Below are positions 1-13,024 of a DNA stretch of 64,000 nt, piece after piece. The DNA is from Spirometra erinaceieuropaei (lineage: Eukaryota; Platyhelminthes; Cestoda; Diphyllobothriidea; Diphyllobothriidae). The stretch lies in the NCBI GenBank assembly GCA_902702965.1, contig CACRXP010000017.1, forward strand, positions 2,325,343 to 2,389,342, written 5' to 3'. Each line of letters begins with the position of its first letter. Within the stretch, counting starts at the first letter, position 1. Below the pieces are notes generated by a model. That model did no database searches and was not told the origin of the DNA. It saw only the letters and a program-made list of their open reading frames with translations. Both the position numbers and the translations under genes were made by a program.

Positions 1-2980
1 TAAAACGTACCCCCATTATCATGGTAAAGAGTAATTGTTTGTTGTCTTATAATATACTTCGGCCGAACTGGCTGGAAGGAGCACATTACTTCAGCCTCTG
101 CGCATCGGCAACGAGGCAGATTTGCTTTGCTTGTACAATAATTTGTTGGAAATAAAAAGACTGCCTATGAGGAGGTCTTTAGTTCAAATATGCGCCCAGA
201 AGACCAACAATAATTTGCAACTTGGCAAGCTTTGACATTTGACATCGTCTCTTCCTCCGTTGACATCAACATTTAAATTGTTAATCTACTTATATGTGCC
301 TGTCAAAATTAAATGTGGCATTTTTACTGTTATCGCAGTTTGCTCTTTTAACCACTGATTGTTTGAGTGCTAAGCAATCATTATCACTGCGTCCAACCTT
401 TCAGTCTCCTCGATTTAAATTAGACTTTGTACGATAGCTCATGATTTCTGGAGTAATAGCAACACCTTTAAACTAAAATAACGCTAGCCAAGACCAACTG
501 AACAGGTGGGCTAAAATGCGGCAAGTTTCAAAATCATATGCAAAGATAACTAGGCACATTTTTGTTAATAAGACGTTGGCTCCGTATTTAATCATAGAAA
601 GATTCCATTAGGCGGTAGTATGTTAATAGCCTGCTAACTTTCCTCTGAGGAATAAGAAATTGTGCTTAATCACAGCTCTTCCCACAAGAGGACAGTGCAA
701 GTGGTGTTCATTTCATTTCAGCCTGCAATAAAATTCGCTTTAAAGGCTGAACGACCATACTGATGGGATAAGCGAAGACCCTAGCATGTGAACAGGATAG
801 AAGTTCATAGGTAGAAAACGTGTTTTGCACGTTCTGTGACCCAAAAGTCATGTTTGAATAGACATCTGTCAGGCAATTGGCTAACAGAATAAGTGCAAAC
901 ACAAGTGTCTTTACTTTTTCGGTGGTTCATCTGCGGCCGAGGACGGCGAAGTTGGTTCTCCAATGTAGGAAAAAAAGCAAATTCGCATTAAATGGTACTA
1001 GCTGACTTATGAAAATAAAATTATTGTAGGTTTCCTGATATTGTGTAAAGAGTCTGGTTGAAGGGGATGATTCAGATAATTTGAAAGCAAACAAACCAAT
1101 AAAAACCGCCATTTTCTACGAACAAAAATATGCTCATCTTATATATTAGGTCGATTTTCTCATGTAATGGTTTCAATCAAAAAAGAGTATGTAGTAGTGG
1201 CTCGATATTTATTGTCGTGCAGCACGGTGCCAAGATATTTCAGGCATGACAAGATGCCAGATTTTAAATGAGCCTCATTCTGACGGTTTGCAAATAGCAT
1301 GGATCTGTTTTTAACATAGGTACTATTCTCAATATAAATTTAGATATATTATTTCATATGAAGCGTTGGAAAAGGTTCCGTCCCATACCGATTTCGCAGA
1401 AAATTCCATTCACATCAAACTTAGTAGCTTGAAAAAAGTGCCTTTTTCAGATTTTTAAAAATCTTGCTACCGTCATCTCTTGTTTGCATTGTGGCACATA
1501 ATCTACAAATCCGTGAGTTCTTCAAAGGCAAATGCGCAGTGCATCAGGGTTTTCCGTGCTGACGCCGAAATCCATGTAGGAGCCTTTATAAACATGAAGA
1601 TGGTGGCGAACACCGAGAAAGCAGCGCTCCTCATCACATAACCAGCCTCATCTTTCCATCTGTTGTTAAGGATCTAGTCGCTAATTGATGTGAAGTCTTG
1701 TTGAATAACATTTGCGAAATTCTGTTGGGAGGCCGAAAGGAATTTGCTGTTCAACATCTTTTCATTTGTGCAGAGGGCAAAACAAAACGCCAAACCCTTG
1801 ACGCATCCGTCGAATTTCGGTATGAAAGCAATGATAAACAGTTTGTTGACGTCATCCTCGTGGGTATAAAAGTGTAAGCTCTTGTTTGATTAATGGCAGC
1901 AAGAAATAACGTCAGTGAACTTCCCTCTGAATTACTTCACTGTTGGCGAGGCTTCTAAAACAAGAAAGGCAGTCTTCTGAACGGTATTCGTGTTGTGAAG
2001 GAAATGACCTCTTGGTTGTTTTGTTGCAAACGGGCCGTTATCGGCGTTACGCAGGTATTTGGCAGCGTTGTTAATCTTAGAATGAAGCACCATCCACCAT
2101 GCGAGCGATAGACCTCAAAAACCAAGGCACGGTACCTACTGTTAGGTATTTCATTAGAGATTTTACCATGAATGTAAATTTCTGCCTTCATGTGTTTGAG
2201 TTTTCTTTATGGCACTATTTGGTTAGACCGTTATATGGCATGGAACAATTGCTATTTTGTAAATTGAGTTACGAAACCCATGGACATATCCGCATGTAGT
2301 GGACTTTAATGGTACGAGACATATGCATGTGCTTTTCAGCTTTCAGAAGCATTCTGTATAATTTCACCATAGGGTATCTGGGTTACAATGCAAGAAGTTT
2401 GAAAAACATCCTTACGTATACTTTATTTTCCACTGTGTTCGCAGCGATACCCACCAGGTCTGTTCAGATGCAGAAAAAACTCGAGATACCTCTTTAATCA
2501 AATGATTATCTGACTCTAGTAATTGCGCTTTGGAATTAAATTCAGTGCACGTTTGATGTACGCAAGTTTTCCAAATAAAATGAAAAAATGAGTCATCTTT
2601 ATTTGAGCCATAAATAGCTGATTATACGAAAAAGTGAATGGTTGAGCCCAGTTACACCGATATGAATGTTAACCACAGTGAAACCGAATACTCATGAAAC
2701 TGACGGTTGTATTGTTCAAAATATGCACAAAAAGAATACAAGATTGAGGTTTTGGAGTTTCTCAGATATTAATTTGCAAAGTTGGGGTGTATTCTTAGGT
2801 GAACGTTGCCCAAGAATTCATCTGAAAGCTGATATAGCTACTCAGCTGAAATCCCCCAGCCTCGGTGGGATGACCGCGCATTATGCAGCAAGAGACAACA
2901 AGTAAACGGAAGCATACACATGGTTTATGATGTCTACCATTACGACAACAGAGGTGCTAGCCTAAATCCCAGGCACCTGT
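1..2980. other. AT-rich anonymous DNA
   Basis: I see no protein family, tRNA or recognisable repeat here. Reading frames are short (under about 80 codons) on both strands with no domain-like motif and no convincing splice framework. It could be intron or intergenic DNA. Confidence 0.5.
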
Positions 2981-3069
2981 TTTGCTGGCATTTGCCCACT
3001 GCAGTGACGAATCATCAGTGGGGCGCCTTCGCTCCGCATTTAGCAATAAAAATGGAATAAAAATGAAAG

Positions 3070-3430
3070 ACCGGTTAGAGCCTGAAGAGCAATCTGGAGT
3101 GGGGTATATCATTCCGTGTCAAAATTATCCTTGTAACTACACAGGCCAGACTGGACGCATGCTTGGATCACGCATACACGAACATATGCTGACTGTGCGA
3201 CTAGGCGATGCATTATAACAAGTGACCGCCCACATCTACGAAATGTGTCACGAGTTAAACTTCCCAGCCACCAAAATAGTCGCCCATGCCGGAAACAAAG
3301 AAACCGAGAATTGATTGAAGCCCGGGCCACGGATGATAACTCGGTCAATCGATTTATCGATCTGGCGCCGGCGTATAGAGTCCTTCTTGGTCACCTCCAG
3401 TCTTGTGCCGTCGGTCAGTGATTGGCCTAT
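3070..3430 (+). pseudogene. Penelope-like element GIY-YIG endonuclease, decayed
   Basis: PLE endonucleases nick target DNA for retrotransposition. The frame around 3094-3216 reads SGVGYIIPC, then NYTGQTGR and RIHEH, matching the GIY (here GVGY), YIG (here YTG) and R..EH positions of the PLE GIY-YIG domain. A TAA stop follows at about 3217. The same frame then continues VTAHIYEMCHELNF and KIVAHAGNK to about 3303. A frame change is needed for RELIEA, DDNSVNRFIDL and PAYRVLL (about 3305-3400), the usual C-terminal part of the domain. At least one stop and one frameshift make it non-functional. No reverse transcriptase is visible upstream, so it is 5'-truncated. It is a different lineage from the PLE copies at 34.8 and 53.7 kb. 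Confidence 0.75.
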
Positions 3431-3562
3431 ATGCCCTTTTAACTGTCGCTCGTTCTGTTGCTGCTACTACACGAGTCTGAAAGGTAAGAGAGTAAACGAA
3501 GTGTTCCGGTGCTCGGCCCTTTTTCCTCACTTATTAAATAATGTATAGAGTATACATACATA

Positions 3563-3845
3563 TTTGTAGAATGGTATTACCGACAAAGAAAAGGGCACTG
3601 GAATGGCCATTTCTGGCTTATTAGCCGTCGTCAGTCAGTTATACCCAACCCCAAAGTGTGGAACCCCCGAGGCTAGAACTCGCGACCTGTTAGTTAGGCG
3701 TCTACGACTCTAACCACTGGGCCACGAGCCCGCTCCCCTTTCGGTTTCGATCGGAAATACACAATGGTGGAGGGGCGCCCACCGATCGTTTCTACGGAAA
3801 TCACTCGTCCCGTTTTGTCTTACGGAATCTCCCTCGAGCCCCACT
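3563..3845 (-). mobile_element. tRNA-derived SINE, family S1, near-complete copy
   Basis: On the minus strand there is a head rich in CGATCGG and GGGCGCCCC, then a tRNA-like segment with an A-box TGGCCCAGTGG and a B-box-like GAGTTCTAGCC, then a tail containing GCTAATAAGCC. The tail ends GTAATACCATTCTACA followed by an AT-rich run. A second copy lies at 23919-24178 and two partial plus-strand copies lie just downstream, which shows that it is a repeat and not a working tRNA gene. The tRNA part sits in the middle, so either the head is a 5' extension or the unit is composite. Confidence 0.75.
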
Positions 3846-3888
3846 AGCAGTTGTACAGCGGTGCATGACAAGATAACCGACAAGACAA

Positions 3889-4052
3889 CAAGCCCGCGGC
3901 TCAGTAATTAGACGTTTTGGACTTCTATCTAACAGGTCGTAAGTTCGGACTCCAAGTGTTCCACACTTCGGGGTTTGGTTATGGCTGGCTGACGATGACT
4001 AATAAGCCGGAAATGGTCATTCCAGGCTCCCTTGTCTTTGTCGGTAATAGCG
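3889..4052 (+). mobile_element. SINE S1, tRNA-like part plus tail
   Basis: This plus-strand copy begins within the tRNA-like region (GCGGCTCAGTAATTAGA, then AACAGGTCGTAAGTTCGG) and runs through the S1 tail (ACTAATAAGCCGGAAATGG, then CTTTGTCGGTAATAGCG). The head is missing here. It faces the minus-strand copy at 3563-3845, giving an inverted pair. Confidence 0.65.
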
Positions 4053-4091
4053 TTCCACTTATATCATGCGCCGCTGTGCGGTTGCTGATTA

Positions 4092-4185
4092 GGCTCGAGA
4101 GAGAGAGCCCGTAAGACACAACGAAACGAGTTAGTTCCGAAGAAACGATCGGTAAGCGCCCCTCTACCGTTATATCTATATGAAA
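4092..4185 (+). mobile_element. SINE S1, head fragment
   Basis: The stretch containing CCGTAAGACACAACGAAACG, GAAACGATCGGTAAGCGC and CCCTCTACCG matches the S1 head (minus-strand copy, 3740-3845). It stops before the tRNA-like part. The head therefore lies downstream of the tail fragment at 3889-4052, so the S1 pieces here are rearranged or come from separate insertions. Confidence 0.6.
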
Positions 4186-4231
4186 TAGCCCATATACATT
4201 TTATAGTACTCGTAGTACTAAGTGTTTGTAC

Positions 4232-4390
4232 AATGAACATTACGTGGTTCTTCCATAGTAGTTGACAGTCTCGACTCAAGTGTTCACTTGGATTTCGGGT
4301 CTGACTGTAATAAAGTCATGCTTCCGAGACTTATCTTCATATCCTGCAATGAATAATTTCCGAAATTATTCGCTTGATATACATTTAAGC
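4232..4390 (+). repeat. Short repeat R2, about 155 bp
   Basis: This segment aligns along its length with the reverse complement of the insert at 33403-33597 (shared words include ATTACGTGGTT, AGTAGTTGA and TAATTTC.GAAATTATTC). It also aligns more weakly with the reverse complement of 59235-59400. It has no open frame. It starts TGTACAATG..ATTACG, resembling the reverse-complemented S1 terminus. Confidence 0.65.
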
Positions 4391-6294
4391 ACATAGTATG
4401 CATATAGGGCTCTAACTTAAAGAAACGTTTTTAGACGAATTTGCCAATGCTATAAACTGTTCATCTCCGGAGGAGACTGCTGATCTGAAGTAGACTGTTT
4501 AACCTCTTAATGGGCATAAAAAGTCTTATCCAGTTTTGGCATAATTTACCAGGGGTTTAGCAATAGCTTCCAAAAAGACAACGAATTGGACGAAGGTTGC
4601 CCGGTACACTTTGTTTGATGTAATTAGAGCCTGAGACTTGAGCACTCATCAGAACTTGATGCACAGTTAACAACGTTGAATACAACATCAGTCATGAGTC
4701 TTTTTGTTTCCTTAGATAAGTTTTTCCGCATACTTGCGAAGAGGTTTGCGACAAACCCCCCTACAGTTTTAATAGTCCTCCTTAATCTAATCTGCCAAAA
4801 ATCAAACTGCCTTCCTCACTTTCACACTAAGAACGTGCTTAGGATCTACTTGCCAGCTATAACCATGCATTTAGGATAACCGTTGAAATTTGATATTGAT
4901 GATACGGTTTATAGTTAGGTCTTGCGCCTTTGGCAACACTGGTGTTTTAACGTTACTGCGCTATATTACTACTGACGTGATGATACAGTAGAGATGTTTT
5001 TGACCTCTACAACATAGTCTCAAAGAACATGGTATGCCTTTTTATTCTGCGACGCAGGTGCAAACGCTTCCTGCACTTTTCTTTACTTCTTTTACGAAGA
5101 CTGGTGTTGCACTTTTGAAAAGTAGCATACATTAATAAGGTCTTCATATTTTACAAAATGGAACAATGTATCTTACTGTCTTTTTTATTAGAATAGACTG
5201 AAAACAACCATATAAGAATGGCAGTTTGAGGAGTGTTGGAACAGCGACATCGCAGGCTCAAAAGTTGCAACATTTCGCTGTAGATATCACAAACGTCGAT
5301 CCAAATGAATTAAATTTCATTTCAAACCCGCCCAGGCAGTAACTTTTAGCTGTTGGCATATGCTCATATTTGCCGTTTTCGCCGTAATACGTGAATCAGT
5401 CTGTTGCGGACGAGATGCAAGCATACCGGTTTTCATTCAGCTGTACACCCAAATCGCCGAAAACGTCAGCATGGAACCATTAACTGTGTACTCACACAAA
5501 CCTATTGTTGACACGCCCATTACTTTCGACTATTAAATCTGTGCATGCGCCCGTCGTTGACAATGGTTTACGCCGCATGTGCAACTGGTTATCAAGGGCT
5601 CATGTGCGTCGTCTAGTAAATGCGACAAACCTCAATGAAAACAGCCCAACTAGGAAAAAGGAACTTAACTTCTATAATCACATTACTTTACCTTTTCCAT
5701 CATTTAACAAGTTTGTGACAGTACGGTGGACAGAAGGCTTCCACCGAATTTCTGTCTATAAATTACCGTTTTAGATATCTGGACGCTGAGAACTGTGTCG
5801 AAAACACTATGCTGCAGTAAGCAGCGCCCGTTCTGGTCTAAACATAACTGCCATCAGAAAAACCCATGAACGTCAGACGTCGCGAGCAGACATTATTTAT
5901 TTGAAAATTTAAAAAATCAGTTCGGTTCGAAATTTTCCATTCGCCACGCATTACGCTTTATAAAATATAAAGTGAAGTGAGTGCCTCCATTGTACCTCAG
6001 GTCATGGCATGACGCTGAGAATATGATGTTCAGTAAACAGCATAATCAAAAGATTAAGCTTCATCCACTAAAAGGGCTTTTGACATCAACACTCGCTCAC
6101 TTTCCTACATTCAGGAATTGCAAATATATTATTGCCGCAAATTCCTTACCGCGCATAATCATTGGTTACACTGGAGCCAGCATGAAACAGCATAAAATAG
6201 AACTTGAAATGCATTTACAACCCTTATATTCGCTACGATTTATTACCTAAAGACGGCTTTGTGTAGTTATTTACCATACCGGCAACGCGGGTAC

Positions 6295-6560
6295 CAGCTG
6301 AAAGCCCAGACTCGCATGCTTCGCCGGTCTAGTATCATTATCTAACGCAGCCGCATGTGGTTCACCCAGCCCTTCCCATGTGTTTTCTAGTACGCGCTCA
6401 TTCCGAAGTAGCTGATGGATTTCAGCCCAGATATTCATATTAACTTTCGGATCACGCATAAAAAGGTCTGCTGCGAAAAACATTTTATCCAAATTCATGA
6501 ATCCATTTCCCCGGAAGATAAACAAAGCAAATAAGGCTTTGTGTGAAAATTCTGCCAAAC
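6295..6560 (-). CDS. Possible unidentified exon
   Basis: An open minus-strand frame of about 90 codons has protein-like composition (words DPKVNMNIWAEIHQLLRNE and ENTWEGLGEPHAAALDND). At its 3' end CCG is followed by GTATGG, a possible splice donor. A run ending TTTTTCGCAG inside it is a possible acceptor. I do not recognise the family. It could be a chance frame in otherwise AT-rich DNA. Confidence 0.2.
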
Positions 6561-9500
6561 GACTGGCCTACTTACTGGCGTTTTGTTAAAATCATCTGTG
6601 AAATTTATACAAGGAACGAATAATTGACTAAGTCCATAAGAACAATGAATTAAAAGTGCTGACAAGTTAACCGCCTTTTCAAACTTTGGTTTTTTTCAAA
6701 GTCTCAGTCGCAAAGGGCAGTTTTAACACTTTGTTTAAGAAAATTGATTTAAAAAACCTAGCCTAAAAATTGTAATAAATTAATGCCAGCAAGGGCCCTC
6801 TTTGCCTTCCTTCGTGCAACGTGCCTATAAGCTATTCACTTTAATTGGCCTAAACTATAACCGCCTAACAGGCACGCTTTACCGTCCCTTGCGGGCAGAG
6901 GTTGTCAGTTGTTTTTGTTTTCTGTTTCTAGTCGTAGTCGGATTAAGTCGAGTTTTGCGGCACCAAACAAAGGCTTTCATGAAAACTGGACGGATGAGGA
7001 AGGCATTTTTTATGTCTCTGACCAGCGAACGACGTAAGTGTGCAGTTTTTGTCCAATTGGCGAGTGTCTACTGGTGGTTATCTGAACAGACTTTATTTTT
7101 TGCCGCATTAGGCTGCGGGATTTCCAATGTCCGGAACAGTCATCTGTTAAAATAGCGACAAGCCAATTAAGAACGATAGGAGTATTAATGTTATTATCTA
7201 AGGCACATGGACGCAGTCAGAATACAATCGCCATTCGGCTTAGCGATTTGACTGTAGCACTTTCAAAACGAAATACTGAAGCGCATGGCACTAGTATACG
7301 TACCTGGGTGTTACTCCATACTTCGAAAACGCGTGAACCCTTCAAAATCCTCTTATTTTATCCACTGTTTAAGCCCTTGCGCCCAATATATGGTGATACG
7401 CCTTATTCAATGGAATGTTAACACAAAAAGATTCGGGGGAAGTAAATGATTAAATGTACATTACGATAAAGGCCATTTTTCGTGCGATCAAAATAAAATA
7501 ACGGATAATGATTTACAAGGACTTTACACGGCAGGCCAAGGGGCCTGCACTTTTATGTGGCGTTGTTTATCCAGAGCGGTTCTTGTTTGCGTTATACCCT
7601 GCTCTTTGAACCAGCTTTTTGTTTTGCATACGTAATCCGGACTTAGATCCACGGGGAAACTTCGATGCATGTGCATTTTGCACTTTAAAAAACAGTAGTT
7701 AAAATTTTAAATCATATTCTCCAGAATTGTACGCAGCAAAAATTGAACTTTCAGTTAAAAAGAAAATGTTCCTGTCTGTTTTAAAGTATAATAGAGATTT
7801 TGGAGATTTATTTTACGATGGCTAAACAAGGTGTTAGATCTTAGCTGATTTTTAATCTTCTCTCGTAAAATAAAGGACTCATAGCATTTTTTCAGATTAT
7901 TAGACAGTCTGTGGTTTAATATACTCCTAGCAAATTCATCTTAAGTAAAGATTAGTTTTTCAAGTTTTGCTTCGATTTTATTTTAAACGAATGTTTAAAT
8001 AGGCATTTATACTCAAGAGAGCATTAAAGAATGCAACCGAGTCACTGATCATCCGAAAACCTTCAGCGCAATCGCACAGAACACAGAGTTTACTTCGTAT
8101 GCCTATATGTCCTCAATATTTTTGTCAGCCTTTGAGAACCGACGTAAATTTTATTTCACGCTTCACGTCCAGTATACATGCTCAATTGTGCTACGCTCTG
8201 TGACCTGGCATGTATATCATCTAAAATTTTAGGAAAATTTAGTAAAGATAATGAGGAAATAATTGATATAATTTACTGCATTTAAAATTTCATGTGGATT
8301 ACTTAAATGAATTGGTCTAATGCAATACAAATGCCGAGTGTTTTAGGGACATGGGAAGAATCTATTATTGGCTGAAGTGTGAAATAAGTGTCAATTTATA
8401 TCTAGTGCTGAAACTGCGCGCTTGATACCGCGTTTGATTTGCTGATCACAAGTATTGTCTTCGAATGACGAACGTTGTTTTTATTAAGCTCTTGTTGATT
8501 CAACACGCATTGGTTGGATGCCGAACTAAAACACTCCATATCTCTCCCGTCAAATTCAAGGAGAACTAGGGCTGATATTTACGATAGAGCAGGTGTTAGG
8601 ATCAGGGCTAAGAGACAGGTTCGTTTCCTGAAATTTTTTTATAAAGAGATCCCTATTCCCTTGTATTACCCATACTTCAAGGCTGATATTTAAATCTGTA
8701 GTCCTGTCCTATTTCTTATGCCCTAGAATTTTTTAAAAGTCTAAAACACAATTCCTACGAGGCAACCTGAACGATACAGCCTTCGTAAAAAAAAATTCCA
8801 GAAAATTATGCTTTCTATAGTGAAGCAGATTGTCGTATATTTGTCTAACTTTTACAAATTTATGGGCTGGATTTCTGAGCTAAGATGTTATTCTTCCAGT
8901 TTAAGCGTGGAAATGTTTAAGGCATTCAGATGGCAGGCACAAAAAGGGCAGTAAAAGGGTAATGGGACAGTACGTACAGTAACTTCTTAGATTCATCTAA
9001 AAAGCACTGTCCAAAAACAATGATGATCTGGTCCCTTCCGTCAACTAAAAGGTGAAATCTTCATGCCTTTGATGCATGTCTTTTCATGCTCCCATATTCT
9101 TCTTACCGGTAAACCGGTCCGTTGTTATATTTTGCATTTTTCTGTTAAATATGACCCAGATTATTCGAGCAGCATGTATGTATGCAGTGGCGGAGACCGT
9201 TGGATGCTCTCTGCTCGTGATCGTGGGGTGTTTGCTGTAAAAGACTATAAATCACGTACTCCAGTGCCCACTAGGCCCATGGGCCATCTCCAGCGTCTAA
9301 AGACACATAAGTAGATTTGTTTCCCTGCGTTAAATGAACACCTGTCAACCATTACAAATATTTTAAACAAGAATCCTCCTCCTGTTGTCACTTCGCAGTC
9401 CCATACTTCGTCTTGACGGTAGCAACTTGGAGATAATAGTTCACGTTTCCGGAAAGTCGGCCCAAGATTATTCTGCTTTGCTCCCTGCTTAATCCTATTT

Positions 9501-9748
9501 CCCATGTTAATGTTATCGTCTGCCATGCACGTATGTGAGACCAGTTAATAAAAAACGGCCGAATGAATTTTTCTAGTACCAACAACTCGAGAAATCATGA
9601 GTTTTGGGCAGAATTTTAAGGTTTCCTTAGTCCGGACCTTGCTAACAAAATTTACCACGTGCTTGTAAAAGTTGCACAGAAGGGCCATAAGCGTATGCAC
9701 TGCCGCTTTTATATTTTTTCGCAAAAAAAATCTGCTTCTTGCACGTAC

Positions 9749-9990
9749 CTTACTGTACTTGATGACTGTCCAATTGCCACTCCGAATTCCACGCCATCAA
9801 ATGTATCAGCTAACAATCCACCGCTTTCGATTAACTGTTCTCCAATCCTGGCTAGCCAAGCTCTGTGTACACCGGGCCTTCCAGGTTGCCCAAATAGTGC
9901 ACGAAACATTGACATGAATATCACTATGACTGCTGCTGCTGCTGCTTTTTCTCTCCTAGGGAGCATTGGATGTGTCAGGAGAAGCATCAA
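9749..9990 (-). CDS. Possible unidentified exon
   Basis: The minus-strand frame is open across 242 bp. It is bounded by an acceptor-like CCTTTTGCCGCAG and a consensus donor AAG/GTACGT. The translation contains a short alanine run from GCA repeats, then MFRALFGQPGRPGVHRAW and ESGGLLADTFDGVEFG. The match to splice consensus at both ends is the only support. No family is recognised and the alanine run may be a microsatellite effect. Confidence 0.25.
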
Positions 9991-12900
9991 CTGCGGCAAA
10001 AGGCTGATCTGAGGCTTTCTGTTTCCTCAAGCTTTCAGTATCAGCGCCACCAATGGGAAATCCGGTCGCAATCTTTACTAAACCAGCTCTCAGCAGCCAG
10101 CGTGATCAACCTGCGCGGGCTGCATCTCTTGAAGTTGGTCGAGTGAATGTAACAGAAGCAAATGTCGGACAATGGGTCACACACACGGGGGGGGGAGGTA
10201 GCAAGGCTGGGGATCTGGACTTCAGTTGGGGTGTTTACGTGAAGCGCACCAGGGAGGCTGTGCGTGGACGCATGGACGAACAGAGGTGTGAATTAGTGTC
10301 CGGAGGACGCGGCTTTTAATAGGTCAATTGTGGTTTTCCGAACAGAACGCACACACTCGCAAAAGGGCGCTCACTGCGCGCCCAAATGGTCAAGAATGTA
10401 AACCGACCAAAATTTGGTTGCCTGGATCTGAAGTAGGGAGATCAGTGCTCTGAATTTATACACATTTGTGCTGATGACGCACAGACGTGTGTGGGTGCGT
10501 GTTGTACCCTGTCCTGCTTCGAATATGTCTGCATGCGTGCCAGCACACATGCGGTATTCTTTTGAAGTTAAACAAACGCCATATCCTCAGCTACGCGAGC
10601 GACCAATAAAATGCCCGCTTTTTGCACTGCGTTTCTTGCGCTAATCGGACCTCTGTCTACTCAAAAGTCTTGTTTGGTCGTTCTAGTGCAAGTTGACTGG
10701 ACGTTATTTTTAATTTACAGCTCAGTAGGGGCAAAAATTTAAATAACTCATGGATAATGCTTTTTCTAATTTCTATCCTACTTGTCAGTCGTAACCTGAC
10801 TTCATATTTTCCTGACACATTAACTAAAAAATAAAACATTTCCGACAAGTGAATGGATTAGAGCTAGTCCCGGAATATGTATGCTCTATGTTTTTTTATC
10901 GAAACTAGTTCCTCTTTTACAACAGTCAACAAAGAGCAGTTACTTTGGTTGAAAGTTAACCATTATACTATCACGGATAGGGATACTGAAATAGCGAATT
11001 CTGACATTTTTGTCTTTAACAGTCACTAAGGCATCAGCTCTATACTGCAAGCCGGAGGTTTGAATTCTAAGCTTCAAAAAGGGTTTAAATACTCATTTCC
11101 CCTGAAACCAGGACAGCTTGGGGGTGCCTAAATATTGCGATCGTAATCGACAAAAAGAGGGCGTTGCCCGATGATCAGTCGAATCGTGTCGAGATCACCA
11201 GCGTGAAGTCTGGTACAATATACCAGTAAGGGTCATCCATGAATTCCTGTAATTTTTGCCGTAAATGTTCCATTACAGTCGCCACACAAACGCCTGCATG
11301 GACTCTGAACCTTCGATCCCTAAACAAACAGAAAGTGCTTATTACCGCTCTGTCACAAGAAAACGCCGTCAAATGTCTATTTTAAGTGATTTTGTGCTGT
11401 TTGATAGAAATTAGTAGTGTGTGTTTCTTATAAAAAGAAACCATCTGGAAGGCATAATAAGCATGCTCGTGTAATTTGGACAGTTGCATCCGAGCCTCCG
11501 ATTATTATTCAAGACCGGACTACGAGTTCTAGTACGAATTTTCTTAAAGCGAAAAATTTGACGTCATTTGAATTTTTCCAATAAAGTAAACCAGCCTGAA
11601 CTATGCCATTACGCACATTGAAATTTTTAATGAATACATTTCGTTTAAATTGTGGCAATTGCGCGTGAGCCATTTTAAGAAAAATTAACTATTTTTGTTC
11701 GATTGTTTCTGTTATTCTCAACCATTCTTCCGCATGAGAGATGCAATTCAATTAATGCGGAACTTTGCATATCCTAGTATCTATGTGGTAAACTGTTTAT
11801 AACGAATTCTACAACTCGCAAACATAACTGGAACTTATACATCTCACGGCAGTGAATGTGGTTCTGCAAGAACGTTGTGCTCAAAAATGCCGTGATCTTC
11901 TCTCTGAAATTTCCCCTATTTTAAAAATGTCCCTTTGTTACTCTTTCACATCAGGATGAAATTCTTTGTTGAAGATCAATATTTCTGTATCATCCTCCGT
12001 TATGGTTTCATACTTTTGTTTCAAAGCTCCGGTTACAGGGAGGAACGGTCATAACTTGTCCATCTGCCTCGCACAAAATTGTTTTTCATACTGACTGCGC
12101 GCCCATATACGAGCGCGTCCGTTGGCTACAGACTTTTGGGCCAATATGAAATGGAAATCCAGCAGACAGAAATATCGCAAATTCTAAGCAAATTTTATTC
12201 TGTTTTACGAAGAAACACGATAGTACAATGTCAACCGAAGCGACCGTGAAGAAGAAACGACTATGGTAATATAAACTAGATAATCGATTTGATTATTTGT
12301 TAGGTACGCCAGAGACCTTCAGAGGAAACATTTGTTTAATATTACAATCATCTGGTATTAACGCACCCATTTAGGCTATGCGATTGTAGCCGCAAGTAAC
12401 GAATCCTTAGAATTAGATAAAAACCAGTTGTAATGGGTCAAGAGTAATTCATTTATTGATTCATAAGACACACGTTTTTTATTTGCGCGGTACAATAAAA
12501 TCAATTAATATTTCAATATGTCCTAGTTCCCGTACTTTGTCCTTGACAACTTCCGAAATTCGCCAAATTTATGCTAATTTATTATTCATCCAACAGAAGG
12601 TAAAGTTCAATAAGCGTAATGTTATGATATATTTGTCCAATAATTCGTCCAAACAAGGTGCTTCTTATCTTTAGAAAAAAAAGCACAACCATATGTGTAT
12701 GCACTTGGTTCAGTTCCCCTTTACAGGCTACACTTATGACATTCACCGGTCTACCACCACTCCGAAGTAAATATTAACTTAGAGGCAATTTAATTTCTTG
12801 CAACTTTCTAAATTCCTGCCCACTTTCACCTGCAAAAGTGCCTAGACAATTTTTTCATGGTAACTCTAGAACAGGCGACGTCTTAGACGGACGTTCGGTC

Positions 12901-13024
12901 GTTCGAACTCAGCGTCTAGAACCACATACCTTACATTTTGCATATTCGTGGCTGCATGTGGGCGCTCTCAACTTCCCCCGTGGTTTGAGGTCTTTTTGGC
13001 TTGGTAAAGGATTCAGTTAATACT

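Larger units (their letters stand above)
4400..13020. other. AT-rich anonymous DNA with two weak exon candidates
   Basis: Apart from the two low-confidence exon candidates listed separately, I recognise no gene or repeat in this 8.6 kb. Long AT-rich stretches (for example 7440-9060) carry stops in every frame. A short (GCT)n run lies at about 9934-9950. Confidence 0.4.

Noticed and set aside
3640..3740. A functional tRNA gene on the minus strand
   Set aside because: A- and B-box-like words are present, but the sequence recurs with a common head and tail at 23.9 kb and pairing of the acceptor stem is poor; it was assigned to SINE S1.
5981..6250. A PLE endonuclease suggested by IIIGYTGASMKQHKIELE
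   Set aside because: It resembles YIG.TG..MK.R..E, but no GIY motif, cysteines or downstream conserved blocks can be aligned, so chance is likely.
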